Origin: Clostridium sp. CAG:568
Lineage (GTDB): Bacteria; Bacillota_I; Bacilli_A; RFN20; CAG-288
DNA length: 10,336 bases
Direction: 5' to 3'
NCBI GenBank assembly: GCA_000434395.1
Contig: FR878783.1
Coordinates: forward strand, 44,372-54,707
Under the pieces are notes generated by a model that saw only the letters and a program-made list of their open reading frames with translations, searched no databases and had not been told where the DNA came from. The first letter of the stretch is position 1, and every line of letters begins with the position of its first letter. Shown here one piece after another: positions 1-7,359 of this stretch. Position numbers and translations under genes: made by a program.

Positions 1-303
1 GCTTCCTGCTGAATCAGGATCTTGAGCTCTAGCCATTGAAATAACACCTCTTTTATGAGAAAGTCTGTTGTCGACTCCATTTGCCAAGAACTCACCTTTA
101 ATTCCATATCCAGGTCCACCGACTCCTGTTCCTAATGGATCACCACCTTGAATCATAAAGTGCTTGATAATTCTATGGAAAGTCAATCCGTTATAGAAAC
201 CTTTTCTAGCCAATTCCACAAAGTTAGCACATGTATTAGGTGCATCTTTGTAATCCATCACAACCTTGATAGAGCCAAAGCCCTTAACAACTATTTCAAT
301 CAT
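1..303 (-). CDS. Cyclophilin-type peptidyl-prolyl cis-trans isomerase (3' end cut by window edge)
   Basis: Catalyses cis-trans isomerisation of X-Pro bonds and assists protein folding; with no signal peptide at its N-terminus it is predicted to be cytoplasmic. The first 101 residues are present, and the reading frame runs off the left edge without a stop. Cyclophilin hallmarks are visible: FHRII around residues 44-48 with the catalytic Arg, FMIQGGDP around 51-58, and SMARAQDPDSAGS at the edge, which in the family leads into SQFFI. The ATG at 303-301 is preceded by GGAGG with 9 nt spacing. This Shine-Dalgarno lies inside the last codons of fmt, and the two genes overlap by 8 nt (ATGATTGA), so translational coupling is likely. 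The family is a sure call; substrates cannot be read from sequence. Confidence 0.93.
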   Translation of the reverse strand, partial: MIEIVVKGFGSIKVVMDYKDAPNTCANFVELARKGFYNGLTFHRIIKHFMIQGGDPLGTGVGGPGYGIKGEFLANGVDNRLSHKRGVISMARAQDPDSAGS

Positions 304-1264
304 TTTTTATGTCCTCCGTTTTATGCTTGATTAATATAACATGTTCACTACCCATTCCGTTGATGAAAGAAGAACCGTCGCAGGGTTTCTTTCCAGGCTT
401 TTGAATACTTGTTATCAAAACCTGACCATTGTTCAATCCTAGTACTAAATGTTTCTTATCCACTGCTTTTAATTCACCTTTTTTAACACTTTTGTCATCA
501 TATGGTAAACAAGATAAGATTTTTAAAGGTTCATTCCCATTCATTGTTCTAATAAAAGCACCAGGCTTAATAGAGAAAGCACGGACGATATTAATAAACT
601 TATCAATTGAATAATCCAAATCCAATTCCGTATCATCCTTGGTTATATAATGACAAAAAGTGGCTTGACTCTCATCTTGAGGAATGCCTTCTAATTTTCC
701 TTCAAAAAACAATGGAAGCTTATTCAAAACGAGATTTATAGCGACATCGGATACCTTCTCTTCGAGAGAGGTGAAATTCATATCCTCAGGGATTTCAATG
801 ACTTCACAAGCAAACACCCTTCCTGCATCCATAGCTTTGACCATCTCCATCAAACATACACCTGTCTTTTTGTCTCCTTCGATAAGACAGGTTTGAATAG
901 GAGATGCGCCTCTTAATTTAGGAAGCAATGAGGCATGTACATTCAAAGGCACAAGTTTTGAATAACTTAAAACTTTAGTAGAAAGAATCTGACCATAAGC
1001 ATAAGTCAACAAAAGATCGGGTTTCCATTCATCTAAAATAGAATAGTCTTTATTTAATTTTAAAGGTCTATGCAAAGGTAAATTATGCTTTAGTGCGACT
1101 TCACCAACCGGTGAAGGACTAGCTTTGCCACCTCTTTTTTTAGGAGCGTCTGGTTGCGTAATAACTCCGACAATATTGAACCCATTTTGAATCATAGCTT
1201 CCAACAAAGAAGCTGAGATTTCTGGTGTTCCTAAATACACGATTCTATAATCCTTGATATCCAT
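296..1264 (-). CDS. fmt: Methionyl-tRNA formyltransferase
   Basis: Transfers the formyl group of 10-formyl-tetrahydrofolate to Met-tRNAfMet, making the initiator tRNA for bacterial translation; cytoplasmic. It has 322 residues, close to the family norm of about 310-320. The N-terminal Rossmann-like transferase domain begins RIVYLGTPE (7-15). It carries the QPD-KKRGGK loop (37-47) that in the family contacts the acceptor arm, and the catalytic motif LNVHASLLPKLRGA (107-120) with Asn108 and His110. Asp146 in MDAG completes the catalytic triad. The C-terminal OB-like tRNA-binding domain (about 205-315) ends with the family's QKPGKK segment. The ATG is preceded by GGAGG with 6 nt spacing. A 42-nt gap separates it from the upstream membrane-protein gene. 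No def gene is adjacent in this window, although def-fmt pairs are common in bacteria; the neighbour here is a cyclophilin instead. Confidence 0.97.
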   Translation of the reverse strand: MDIKDYRIVYLGTPEISASLLEAMIQNGFNIVGVITQPDAPKKRGGKASPSPVGEVALKHNLPLHRPLKLNKDYSILDEWKPDLLLTYAYGQILSTKVLSYSKLVPLNVHASLLPKLRGASPIQTCLIEGDKKTGVCLMEMVKAMDAGRVFACEVIEIPEDMNFTSLEEKVSDVAINLVLNKLPLFFEGKLEGIPQDESQATFCHYITKDDTELDLDYSIDKFINIVRAFSIKPGAFIRTMNGNEPLKILSCLPYDDKSVKKGELKAVDKKHLVLGLNNGQVLITSIQKPGKKPCDGSSFINGMGSEHVILIKHKTEDIKND

Positions 1265-1287
1265 TATTAAACCTCCAAAGCAATATA

Positions 1288-1293
1288 ATTATA
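1288..1293 (-). promoter_or_regulatory. Possible -10 element upstream of fmt
   Basis: A perfect TATAAT (minus strand) lies in the 42-nt gap before fmt, 24 nt upstream of its ATG. No convincing -35 is found at 16-18 nt; the best-placed hexamer is TTTTAT, which falls in the end of the upstream gene. It could be a weak internal promoter giving fmt expression independent of the two upstream genes, or chance in A+T-rich DNA. The start would fall around 1280, leaving a leader of about 16 nt that just contains the Shine-Dalgarno. Confidence 0.22.
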
Positions 1294-1306
1294 GTAGGGA
1301 CTGAAA

Positions 1307-2254
1307 TCAGATAAAACTCAATGGTAAAACCAAGACAAAATAACCAAGACCAATCAATACAGAGTAAAGTTGATATAAGTATATAGATAAATTACTGAGT
1401 AAGAACCAGGCACTTAATCCGACAAGGAAAGACAATACGAAACTAACTACCAAGGAAACAATGATGTAACCCTTTCTTTGTTTCTTTGCTTTCTCATATG
1501 TCTTCATCATGTTGAATTGTTCGAAAGGAATTGATTCTCTGGTCATATTGATCATAGAATTCTTCCTTATCAAATCTCTTATCATTTCTATTTCATCATT
1601 AGATAAATCATTCTTATAAATGAATTGACTTTGAAATTTTTGATTAGTCATATAAAAAATATTCATAGTCTCACTAAATATCAATGTATCATTCAAAGAA
1701 AAAGAAGAATCGAAATTATAACCATTTATTCCTTTTTTATAATAAGAAATCTCATTTGGATAAACAGCTATTCTAAATCCATTTTTAATCGTGTTGTACC
1801 TTTTAATAAAAGAGATTTGGCAGAGCAAAGGATATAAGATTGTTATTAAAGCCATCAAACAAGTACAAATAATTCCTATGATAAAACTTTGATTGATTTC
1901 GTTTGGAATAAAAGCAAAAAGAAGGAAACACAAAACTATTGAGATAGACAAATAGACGACAAACAATATCGAATTAAAAGAATTCCTGAACCATTCTTTA
2001 CAAATTTGTTTGTCATACTTAAAGTCATATACACCTAAAGGAATGGACTTAGAATCATCCTTCATCAAATCTTTTGATGATAGTCTAAGGTGATGACTTA
2101 GGCTTTCTATGAACTGAGGAGTAAGGTCAGTCCTTTCTAAAAGTGATAAAAGCTCAGCTTCAGGAATGTTCATTTCCTTAGCCAAAACTGATATATCTTT
2201 TTCTTGTATTTTTAAGATGTTTATTACTTTTTGTTTAAGCGTCATTTGAATCAT
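1307..2254 (-). CDS. Uncharacterised membrane protein: HTH-like N-terminus, four membrane segments, YcxB-like middle domain
   Basis: I do not recognise a named family for the whole 315-residue protein. Residues 1-65 are soluble and helical and resemble a short XRE-type helix-turn-helix (ISVLAKEMNIPEAELLSLLE, 21-40). Two hydrophobic segments follow (about 94-116 and 123-149). A soluble stretch of about 75 residues (160-235) then holds beta-type pattern, an FSLNDTLIFSETMNIFYM core, and a short helix after a polar D-N-E turn; this resembles the YcxB-like cytoplasmic domain. Two more membrane segments end the protein (262-287 and 289-315). The start overlaps the end of the CNNM gene by 20 nt and lacks a clear Shine-Dalgarno, so it is probably translated by coupling to that gene. 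ATG at 2245 is an alternative start. A role in sensing or in regulating the CNNM partner is possible but is only inference from the overlap. Confidence 0.72.
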   Translation of the reverse strand: MIQMTLKQKVINILKIQEKDISVLAKEMNIPEAELLSLLERTDLTPQFIESLSHHLRLSSKDLMKDDSKSIPLGVYDFKYDKQICKEWFRNSFNSILFVVYLSISIVLCFLLFAFIPNEINQSFIIGIICTCLMALITILYPLLCQISFIKRYNTIKNGFRIAVYPNEISYYKKGINGYNFDSSFSLNDTLIFSETMNIFYMTNQKFQSQFIYKNDLSNDEIEMIRDLIRKNSMINMTRESIPFEQFNMMKTYEKAKKQRKGYIIVSLVVSFVLSFLVGLSAWFLLSNLSIYLYQLYSVLIGLGYFVLVLPLSFI

Positions 2255-3467
2255 CGTTCACAGAATCATCAATAGGTGATTCGTCGCTATCTCCTTCATC
2301 TTCAGGTCCAGTCAGGATGACTGAATCCTTAAATTCTTCTCTTCTTCTATCGACTTCTTGGGCATCTGCCTTATCGCTTCTAGCTTGAAGCTTCTCAGCA
2401 GCTTCCTTTTCTAAATCCTCAGCATCGTACTCATCTTCAATATCACCGACCAACTCTTCCAGCAAATCTTCAATAGTGATAAGACCAATTACAATTCCAT
2501 CTTTTCTAACAAACGCTATATGCTGTCTCAAAGCTTGAAATCTCTTCAATGCCTTTGAACAATTTGTCTTATAATCCATGAACAAGGCAGGCTTTATAAT
2601 CGAGGATATTTCTTCTTGTCCTTTATTGCTTATCATCAATTCATAGAAATCCTTTTGGTGAAGAATTCCGATAAATTTCTTTGTCTTCTCATCAAACACC
2701 GGTAATCTCGAGTAATTAGTCTCTTCAAACAATTTACAGATTTTATCTATGGTCATCTCTGTATTAACTGCAGAGAAGTTTCTGACAGGAACCATGATTC
2801 TTTCGATTGTCTTGTCATCAAAATTCAATGAATTGAGGACCAAATCATGTTCTTCCTTTTCAATGCTACCTTCTCTATAAGCGTCACTCGCTAATACTTT
2901 CAACTCTTTTTCTGAGACATCGGCAGTTTCTTGAATATGGAACCATTTCTTCAATAATTTAGTAAATTCATAGAATATAAATGTCAATGGATAAAACAAA
3001 TAAAAGATGATGGCCATCGGGTAACTCATAATGACAGCACATCTCTCAGGCCTTTGTTGTGCAATTGTTGAAGGTATGACCTCACCTAAAACAATTGCGA
3101 CAAAGAAAGCTACCAATACAGCCATCAAAATAACTAACCAATTACTTCCGATAGTCAAAAGACCTAAGTAAATAGCTACGATAACAATTGCAATGGTGCA
3201 TAGCACATCCAAAAGACGGTTGCACATTACAACCATGTCTTTCTTTTCTACTAATTTAAAAGCTAATCTTCCCGCAGCCTTTCTATAGGCATATCTAAGT
3301 TTTGTAGGTGAAGATTCTCGATATGCGACCTCGCATAATGTAGTAAAAAAAGACAACAAGCACAATAAAACTAATCCCACTATAAAACCGACGAGAGCTC
3401 CAACATTATTAGTACCAAAATTATCATCAGCAAAATAAATAAATCGACTTAAATGGCTACTGTCCAT
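2235..3467 (-). CDS. CNNM/CorC-like (DUF21) membrane protein with CBS domain pair and acidic C-terminal tail
   Basis: Belongs to the hemolysin C/CorC/CNNM family, whose members are membrane proteins linked to Mg2+ or Co2+ transport and resistance. Of 410 residues, about 22-175 form the DUF21 transmembrane domain, with hydrophobic segments near 24-46, 88-106, 110-132 and 146-168. A CBS pair at about 222-345 contains IERIMVPVRNFSAV, SRLPVFDEKTKKFIGILH and GLITIEDLLEELVGDIEDEYD. The usual C-terminal CorC_HlyC domain is missing; the tail (350-410) is charged, largely Glu/Asp and Lys/Arg, and ends highly acidic. Several usually conserved DUF21 positions differ: Thr43 where FFS-x-x-E has Ser, Cys82-Asn83 for the GN pair, Asp87 for the second Asn, and GEVIPS for GE-x-x-PK. 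The ATG has no well-placed Shine-Dalgarno; AAGGA lies about 19 nt upstream, and TAA two codons upstream rules out extension. Confidence 0.88.
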   Translation of the reverse strand: MDSSHLSRFIYFADDNFGTNNVGALVGFIVGLVLLCLLSFFTTLCEVAYRESSPTKLRYAYRKAAGRLAFKLVEKKDMVVMCNRLLDVLCTIAIVIVAIYLGLLTIGSNWLVILMAVLVAFFVAIVLGEVIPSTIAQQRPERCAVIMSYPMAIIFYLFYPLTFIFYEFTKLLKKWFHIQETADVSEKELKVLASDAYREGSIEKEEHDLVLNSLNFDDKTIERIMVPVRNFSAVNTEMTIDKICKLFEETNYSRLPVFDEKTKKFIGILHQKDFYELMISNKGQEEISSIIKPALFMDYKTNCSKALKRFQALRQHIAFVRKDGIVIGLITIEDLLEELVGDIEDEYDAEDLEKEAAEKLQARSDKADAQEVDRRREEFKDSVILTGPEDEGDSDESPIDDSVNDDSNDA

Positions 3468-3501
3468 GTATTAAATATTATTCCAATCCTTTTTCTAATA
3501 T

Positions 3502-3530
3502 ATTATAGTATTTTTGTTAACCACTTTCCA
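3502..3530 (-). promoter_or_regulatory. Predicted sigma-A promoter for the CNNM-HTH-fmt-ppi unit
   Basis: On the minus strand a perfect -10 TATAAT (3502-3507) lies 17 nt downstream of TGGAAA (3525-3530), a 4-of-6 match to TTGACA. Transcription would begin near 3495, about 28 nt before the CNNM start codon. It is the only good candidate between the dnaJ terminator and the CNNM gene. It would serve the four tightly packed minus-strand genes that follow. Confidence 0.5.
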
Positions 3531-3573
3531 TAATCGTATAAGGTTGTGGCCGATTAACAATGGTTTACAAACT

Positions 3574-3601
3574 AAAATAGCTCGCTTTTGCGGGCTATTT
3601 T
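3574..3601 (-). terminator. Stem-loop terminator after dnaJ
   Basis: Arms of 12 nt (3574-3585 and 3590-3601) enclose a four-base loop (TTTT on the plus strand). They pair fully except at 3582/3593, which is an A-C mismatch in the minus-strand RNA and a U-G wobble in the plus-strand RNA. T runs flank both sides, so it could work in either direction. It starts 7 nt after the dnaJ stop and closes the heat-shock operon. No plus-strand gene ends here. Confidence 0.8.
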
Positions 3602-3608
3602 TCTACTT

Positions 3609-4757
3609 TCACTTCTTTTTGAATATGTTTTTAAATATTCCTGTCTTCTTAGAAGATACTTTGACGTCTGCTTGCTGAGCAATTTGCTCATAAAGCTCAC
3701 GTTCTTTATCGGTGATCTTCTTAGGAACAACAATATTCAAATGCACATACTCATCACCTGTTCCAGACAAGCCTTTGACACCTTGCCCACGAACTCTAAG
3801 TATTGTTCCGGGCTGAGTCCCGTTATCGATATGAATCGATGTGGTTCCATAAACCGTAGGAATATCGACATCAGCACCGAGAACTGCTACTACCAAAGGA
3901 ACATCCAAATCTATATGGATATCGTTACCTTCACGACGGAATTGCTTGTCCTCACCGATGACAATTTCAATGAACAAGTCACCATTAGGTCCACCGTTCA
4001 ATCCACGTCCACCTTTATTAGGAACACGCAACTGTTGTCCCTGAGCAATACCGGCGGGAACAGTAATCTTCAAGTTTGTCTTTACAGTCTTATATCCAGT
4101 ACCATGGCAATCCGTACATGGATTCTTAATCTTTACTCCACTTCCGTTACAGTCAGGACATGTGGTCTGCGTTTGGAAAGTTCCAAACATTGTTCTTTGA
4201 GCTTGAACGACCACACCTGAGCCGCCACAAGTACGACATGCACCTACATCGGATGGATTGACTGCTTTCTTTCCTTGACAGGTAGGACAAACAGAATCAT
4301 ATGTATAAGGCATTTCGACATCTCTACCATTGACTGCATCCATAAAGGACACCTTCATACGAATAAATTTGTCTTCTCCCCTTACAGGTCCACTACTTCT
4401 CGAGTCCTGACGAGTCCTTCTTCTTCCACCGCCAAAGAACTGATTGAATAAATCATCCACATCAAAACCATCGACGCCGCCTTGATTAAACCCATTAAAG
4501 CCGCCAGCATTGAATCCAGCTTGCCCATTCTCATCGACTGCAGCAGATCCGAATTGATCATATGCAGCACGTTTCTGCGGATCTTTCAAAACATCATAAG
4601 CTTTGGTTATTTTTTCAAACATCTCAGTGGCATTTGGATCGTGATTGACATCTGGATGCCATTTTTTTGCCATGGATCTATATGCTTTTTGAATATCATC
4701 CTGGCTTGCGGATTTATCGATTCCCAATATCGCATAATAATCTTCTTCTTGAGCCAT
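3609..4757 (-). CDS. dnaJ: Chaperone protein DnaJ (Hsp40, type I)
   Basis: Co-chaperone that delivers unfolded substrates to DnaK and stimulates its ATPase through the J domain; cytoplasmic. With the start chosen here it has 382 residues, typical of the family. The J domain (5-68) has HPD at 34-36. A Gly/Phe-rich linker (69-110) includes DDLFNQFFGG. Four zinc-binding repeats follow: CPTCQGKK (157-164), CRTCGGSG (174-181), CPDCNGSG (200-207) and CTDCHGTG (214-221). The C-terminal substrate domains run to about 345 and the tail is Lys-rich. The frame is open to a TTG at 4784, but GAAAGGA sits 8 nt before the ATG at 4757, and MAQEEDYYAILG matches the usual N-terminus. The ATG at 4766 directly abuts that Shine-Dalgarno and is unlikely. 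The first zinc repeat lacks the final Gly of CxxCxGxG. Confidence 0.97.
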   Translation of the reverse strand: MAQEEDYYAILGIDKSASQDDIQKAYRSMAKKWHPDVNHDPNATEMFEKITKAYDVLKDPQKRAAYDQFGSAAVDENGQAGFNAGGFNGFNQGGVDGFDVDDLFNQFFGGGRRRTRQDSRSSGPVRGEDKFIRMKVSFMDAVNGRDVEMPYTYDSVCPTCQGKKAVNPSDVGACRTCGGSGVVVQAQRTMFGTFQTQTTCPDCNGSGVKIKNPCTDCHGTGYKTVKTNLKITVPAGIAQGQQLRVPNKGGRGLNGGPNGDLFIEIVIGEDKQFRREGNDIHIDLDVPLVVAVLGADVDIPTVYGTTSIHIDNGTQPGTILRVRGQGVKGLSGTGDEYVHLNIVVPKKITDKERELYEQIAQQADVKVSSKKTGIFKNIFKKK

Positions 4758-4785
4758 ATCATCCATCCTTTCTTTAACAAACAAC

Positions 4786-4806
4786 AGGCAGGCATATAGC
4801 CTGCCT
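4786..4806 (-). repeat. Perfect intercistronic hairpin between dnaK and dnaJ
   Basis: An 8-bp perfect inverted repeat (AGGCAGGC / GCCTGCCT) with a five-base loop fills most of the space between the dnaK stop (4828) and the dnaJ start (4757). In the minus-strand RNA it is followed by GTTGTTTGTT, which is U-rich but interrupted. It may act as a partial terminator that lowers dnaJ output relative to dnaK, or as an RNA stability or processing element. The dnaJ Shine-Dalgarno lies about 15 nt downstream and is not in the stem. Confidence 0.7.
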
Positions 4807-4827
4807 AACTACAAATACTAATCTAGA

Positions 4828-6693
4828 TTACTTATTTCCGTTGTTGTCACCAGGCTTGGCATCATAGACATGTCCGTCGGTGTCAGAATTATTGTTTTTA
4901 GCTTCAGTGGAGCCAGCAGTATTTTGCTCAGGGGTTGCACCAGCAGCATTTTGACCAGCAAACTGTTGTGCCTGATAAGCAGCCTGTTGAAGTTCAGCTA
5001 TTCTTTGACGAACTGTATCGAGATCGTTCTTATCGAGAGCAGTCTTAATATCGTTACGAATCTTGAGGATAGATTCCTTTTGAGCGGGTTGAAGCTTATC
5101 ACCAGCCTTGCTGACTTCATCATCGATTTGGTTGATCAAAGTCTCGGCTTGGTTACGAGTATCAGCATCTTCCTTACGTTTCTTATCGTTAGCTTCGTTC
5201 TCCTTGGCTTCCTCGACCATTCTATCGATTTCTTCCTTGGTCAAACCTGAAGAGTTGGAAATGGTGATATGTTGTTCCTTATTGGTGTCGAGATCCTTAG
5301 CAGTGACTGTCAAGATACCGTTGACATCCAATGAGAATGTAACTTGAATACGAGGTTCTCCACGACGTGCAGGACGAATTCCTTCAAGTGAGAAGCGACC
5401 CAAGAACTTGTTATCAGCAGCCATAGGACGCTCACCTTGGTAGACCATGACTTCAACACCAGGTTGATTATCAGCAGCAGTTGAGAATATTTGAGACTTG
5501 GATGTTGGAATTGTGGTGTTTCTAGTGATGAGAGGTGTCAAAACTCCACCGAGAGTCTCAATACCCAAAGTCAAAGGAGTGACATCGAGAAGGACAACAT
5601 CCTTGACTGTTCCACGAATGACTCCACCATTGATAGCAGCACCGACAGAAACAGCAGTATCAGGGTTCATGGATTGGTTAGCTTTACCCATATAATTCTT
5701 TACCAAATCCAAGACAGCAGGCATACGAGTAGATCCACCGATCATCAATACATCATCGATATCTGATTTGTTAAGTTTAGCATCTCTCAAAGCATTCTCC
5801 ATAGGAGGTATGCAACGATCGATCAAACTTCTAGTGATTTCTTGGAACTTTGCACGAGTCAAAGTAGCAGAGAAGTTGACAGGATTTCCATCTGCTCCCA
5901 TTGCAAGGTAAGGCAAAGTGATTTCAGTGGAAGTTTGGCTAGTCAAAGCAATTTTAGCTTGCTCGGATGCATCTTTGATACGTTGCACAGCAATCTTGTT
6001 GCTGTGGAGGTCCAAATTGAAGCTATCCTTGATGCCACTGAAGACCCATTCCATGATACCTTTATCCCAGTCATCACCACCGAGGTGCACGTCACCAGAA
6101 GTAGAAACGACTTGGAAGGTTCCATCTCCTATATCGAGGATGGAAACATCCAATGTTCCACCACCCAAATCGAAGACCATGACCTTGCCGCTCTTCTTTT
6201 TGTCAGAGTAACCATAAGCCAAAGCAGATGCAGTAGGTTCAGCAAAGACACGAACAACTTCCAAACCAGCGATGGTTCCAGCATTCTTTGTAGCTTCACG
6301 TTGAGCATCATCGAAATATGCAGGGCAAGTGATGACAGCCTTCTTTACAGGATGTCCGATATTTGCCTCAGCATAGGACTTGATGTAAGCAAGAATCTTA
6401 GCTGAGATTTCCTCAGGTGTGAAATCCTTGTTGATGCAATTGATGTGAACCTTATAATTACGATCACCCATATGTCTCTTGATAGAATAGACTGAATCAG
6501 GATTGGTAATCATTTGACGCTTTGCAGCATTTCCGACTACAACTTCTCCATCATTCTTGAAACAGACTACTGAAGGACATGTAGAAGGTCCATCAGGTGT
6601 AGGAATAACCTTAACTGTTCCATCATCTTGCATATAGGAAACAACAGAGTTAGTTGTTCCCAAATCGATTCCCAAAATTACTTCATTTGCCAT
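4828..6693 (-). CDS. dnaK: Chaperone protein DnaK (Hsp70)
   Basis: ATP-driven chaperone that binds exposed hydrophobic segments, cycling with DnaJ and GrpE in the cytoplasm. It has 621 residues. The three Hsp70 signatures are present: GIDLGTTNSVVSYM (8-21), VFDLGGGTLDVSIL (173-186) and VLMIGGSTRMPAVLDLV (315-331). The catalytic Lys is at 72 (SIKRHMG), the interdomain linker DVVLLDVTP at 365-373, the substrate-binding beta domain at about 375-485, and the helical lid from about 485. The nucleotide domain is the short Gram-positive form. Oddities are CPAYFDD where VPAYFND is usual, FAEPTAS (150-156) for INEPTAA, and an Asn/Gly-rich end (GDNNGNK) without the EEV-type acidic tail of most bacterial DnaKs. 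AGGAGG lies 10 nt before the ATG. The gap from grpE is 33 nt, so it is co-transcribed. Confidence 0.99.
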   Translation of the reverse strand: MANEVILGIDLGTTNSVVSYMQDDGTVKVIPTPDGPSTCPSVVCFKNDGEVVVGNAAKRQMITNPDSVYSIKRHMGDRNYKVHINCINKDFTPEEISAKILAYIKSYAEANIGHPVKKAVITCPAYFDDAQREATKNAGTIAGLEVVRVFAEPTASALAYGYSDKKKSGKVMVFDLGGGTLDVSILDIGDGTFQVVSTSGDVHLGGDDWDKGIMEWVFSGIKDSFNLDLHSNKIAVQRIKDASEQAKIALTSQTSTEITLPYLAMGADGNPVNFSATLTRAKFQEITRSLIDRCIPPMENALRDAKLNKSDIDDVLMIGGSTRMPAVLDLVKNYMGKANQSMNPDTAVSVGAAINGGVIRGTVKDVVLLDVTPLTLGIETLGGVLTPLITRNTTIPTSKSQIFSTAADNQPGVEVMVYQGERPMAADNKFLGRFSLEGIRPARRGEPRIQVTFSLDVNGILTVTAKDLDTNKEQHITISNSSGLTKEEIDRMVEEAKENEANDKKRKEDADTRNQAETLINQIDDEVSKAGDKLQPAQKESILKIRNDIKTALDKNDLDTVRQRIAELQQAAYQAQQFAGQNAAGATPEQNTAGSTEAKNNNSDTDGHVYDAKPGDNNGNK

Positions 6694-6726
6694 ATTGATA
6701 TATCCTCCTGGATTAATTTCTCTCTA

Positions 6727-7356
6727 TTACTTCGTATCGTCTTTCTTCTCATCCTCAGGTTTCTTCTCTACCTTCTTGGTAACAACAACCATAGCGGGAG
6801 AAACAAGTCTATTCTTAAGCTTGTATCCTTTCATGAAGACCTGAGCAACAGCATCATCCTTCTCACCATCGACAGTCTGCATCGATTGCATCCATGCTGG
6901 ATCAAATTCATCTCCTACCTTTGGATCAATCTCTGTGAGACCTTCTTCAGCCATGACCTGCCACAATTGCTTGTAAGACATATGGATTCCATCAATCCAA
7001 CTCTTTACAGCAGGATCCTTAGGCTCACTCTTGAATGCCATATCCATGGAATTCATGAACGGAACCAACTTTTCTATGAATGGCATGGCACGATATTCGA
7101 GAAGGCTTTGATTGTCTCTTTGAATCTCTTTTCTAAGATTCTGGACATCAGCCAACTCTTGATAGTACTTGTTCATCCATTTATCTTTTTCATCTCTGAG
7201 CTGAGAGAGCTGTTCTTTCAACATTTCGACATTTTTCTTATCAGCATCTTCTTTAGAAGTCTTTTCACCATTTTTTTCAGGTTTACCTTCAACCTTTTGG
7301 GTTCCTTCTTTTACTTCGCCCAATGGTGATTCTTCTTCCTTGTTTCTTTCTTCCAT
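6727..7356 (-). CDS. grpE: Nucleotide exchange factor GrpE
   Basis: Homodimeric co-chaperone that releases ADP from DnaK. It has 209 residues, about the usual size. The N-terminal 40 residues are charged and probably disordered. A long heptad-type helix (about 42-88) contains ELADVQNLRKEIQRD (67-81), the family's dimer-helix motif. The four-helix bundle region follows (about 90-140). The C-terminal beta domain (about 143-195) has FDPAWMQSM (151-159), where the family usually has FDP-x-x-HEA, and GYKLKNRLVSPAMVVV (177-192), the conserved end motif. The tail is Lys/Asp/Glu-rich. The ATG is 3 nt after the hrcA stop, and its GGGAGG Shine-Dalgarno (7 nt spacing) lies at the end of hrcA, so the two are translated in close succession. 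Confidence 0.97.
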   Translation of the reverse strand: MEERNKEEESPLGEVKEGTQKVEGKPEKNGEKTSKEDADKKNVEMLKEQLSQLRDEKDKWMNKYYQELADVQNLRKEIQRDNQSLLEYRAMPFIEKLVPFMNSMDMAFKSEPKDPAVKSWIDGIHMSYKQLWQVMAEEGLTEIDPKVGDEFDPAWMQSMQTVDGEKDDAVAQVFMKGYKLKNRLVSPAMVVVTKKVEKKPEDEKKDDTK

Positions 7357-7359
7357 GGA

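Noticed and set aside
3468..3573. Possible riboswitch (for example a Mg2+ sensor) ahead of the CNNM gene
   Set aside because: The predicted leader is only about 28 nt and the whole gap shows no multi-stem fold, so there is no room for a known Mg2+ riboswitch.
3588..4220. 210-codon open frame on the plus strand across from dnaJ
   Set aside because: Lies antisense to the conserved DnaJ coding region, has no Shine-Dalgarno, starts within the terminator, and its translation shows no recognisable domain.
4758..4784. TTG-initiated N-terminal extension of DnaJ
   Set aside because: A well-spaced GAAAGGA before the ATG at 4757 and the family's normal N-terminus favour the shorter form.
5842..6405. 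187-codon open frame on the plus strand inside dnaK
   Set aside because: Complement of a highly conserved DnaK region, Ser-rich low-complexity translation, no ribosome binding site.
6628..7329. 233-codon open frame on the plus strand across from grpE and the dnaK start
   Set aside because: Its Leu/Ile/Phe-rich translation is what the complement of Lys/Glu-rich GrpE codons produces; no start signals.
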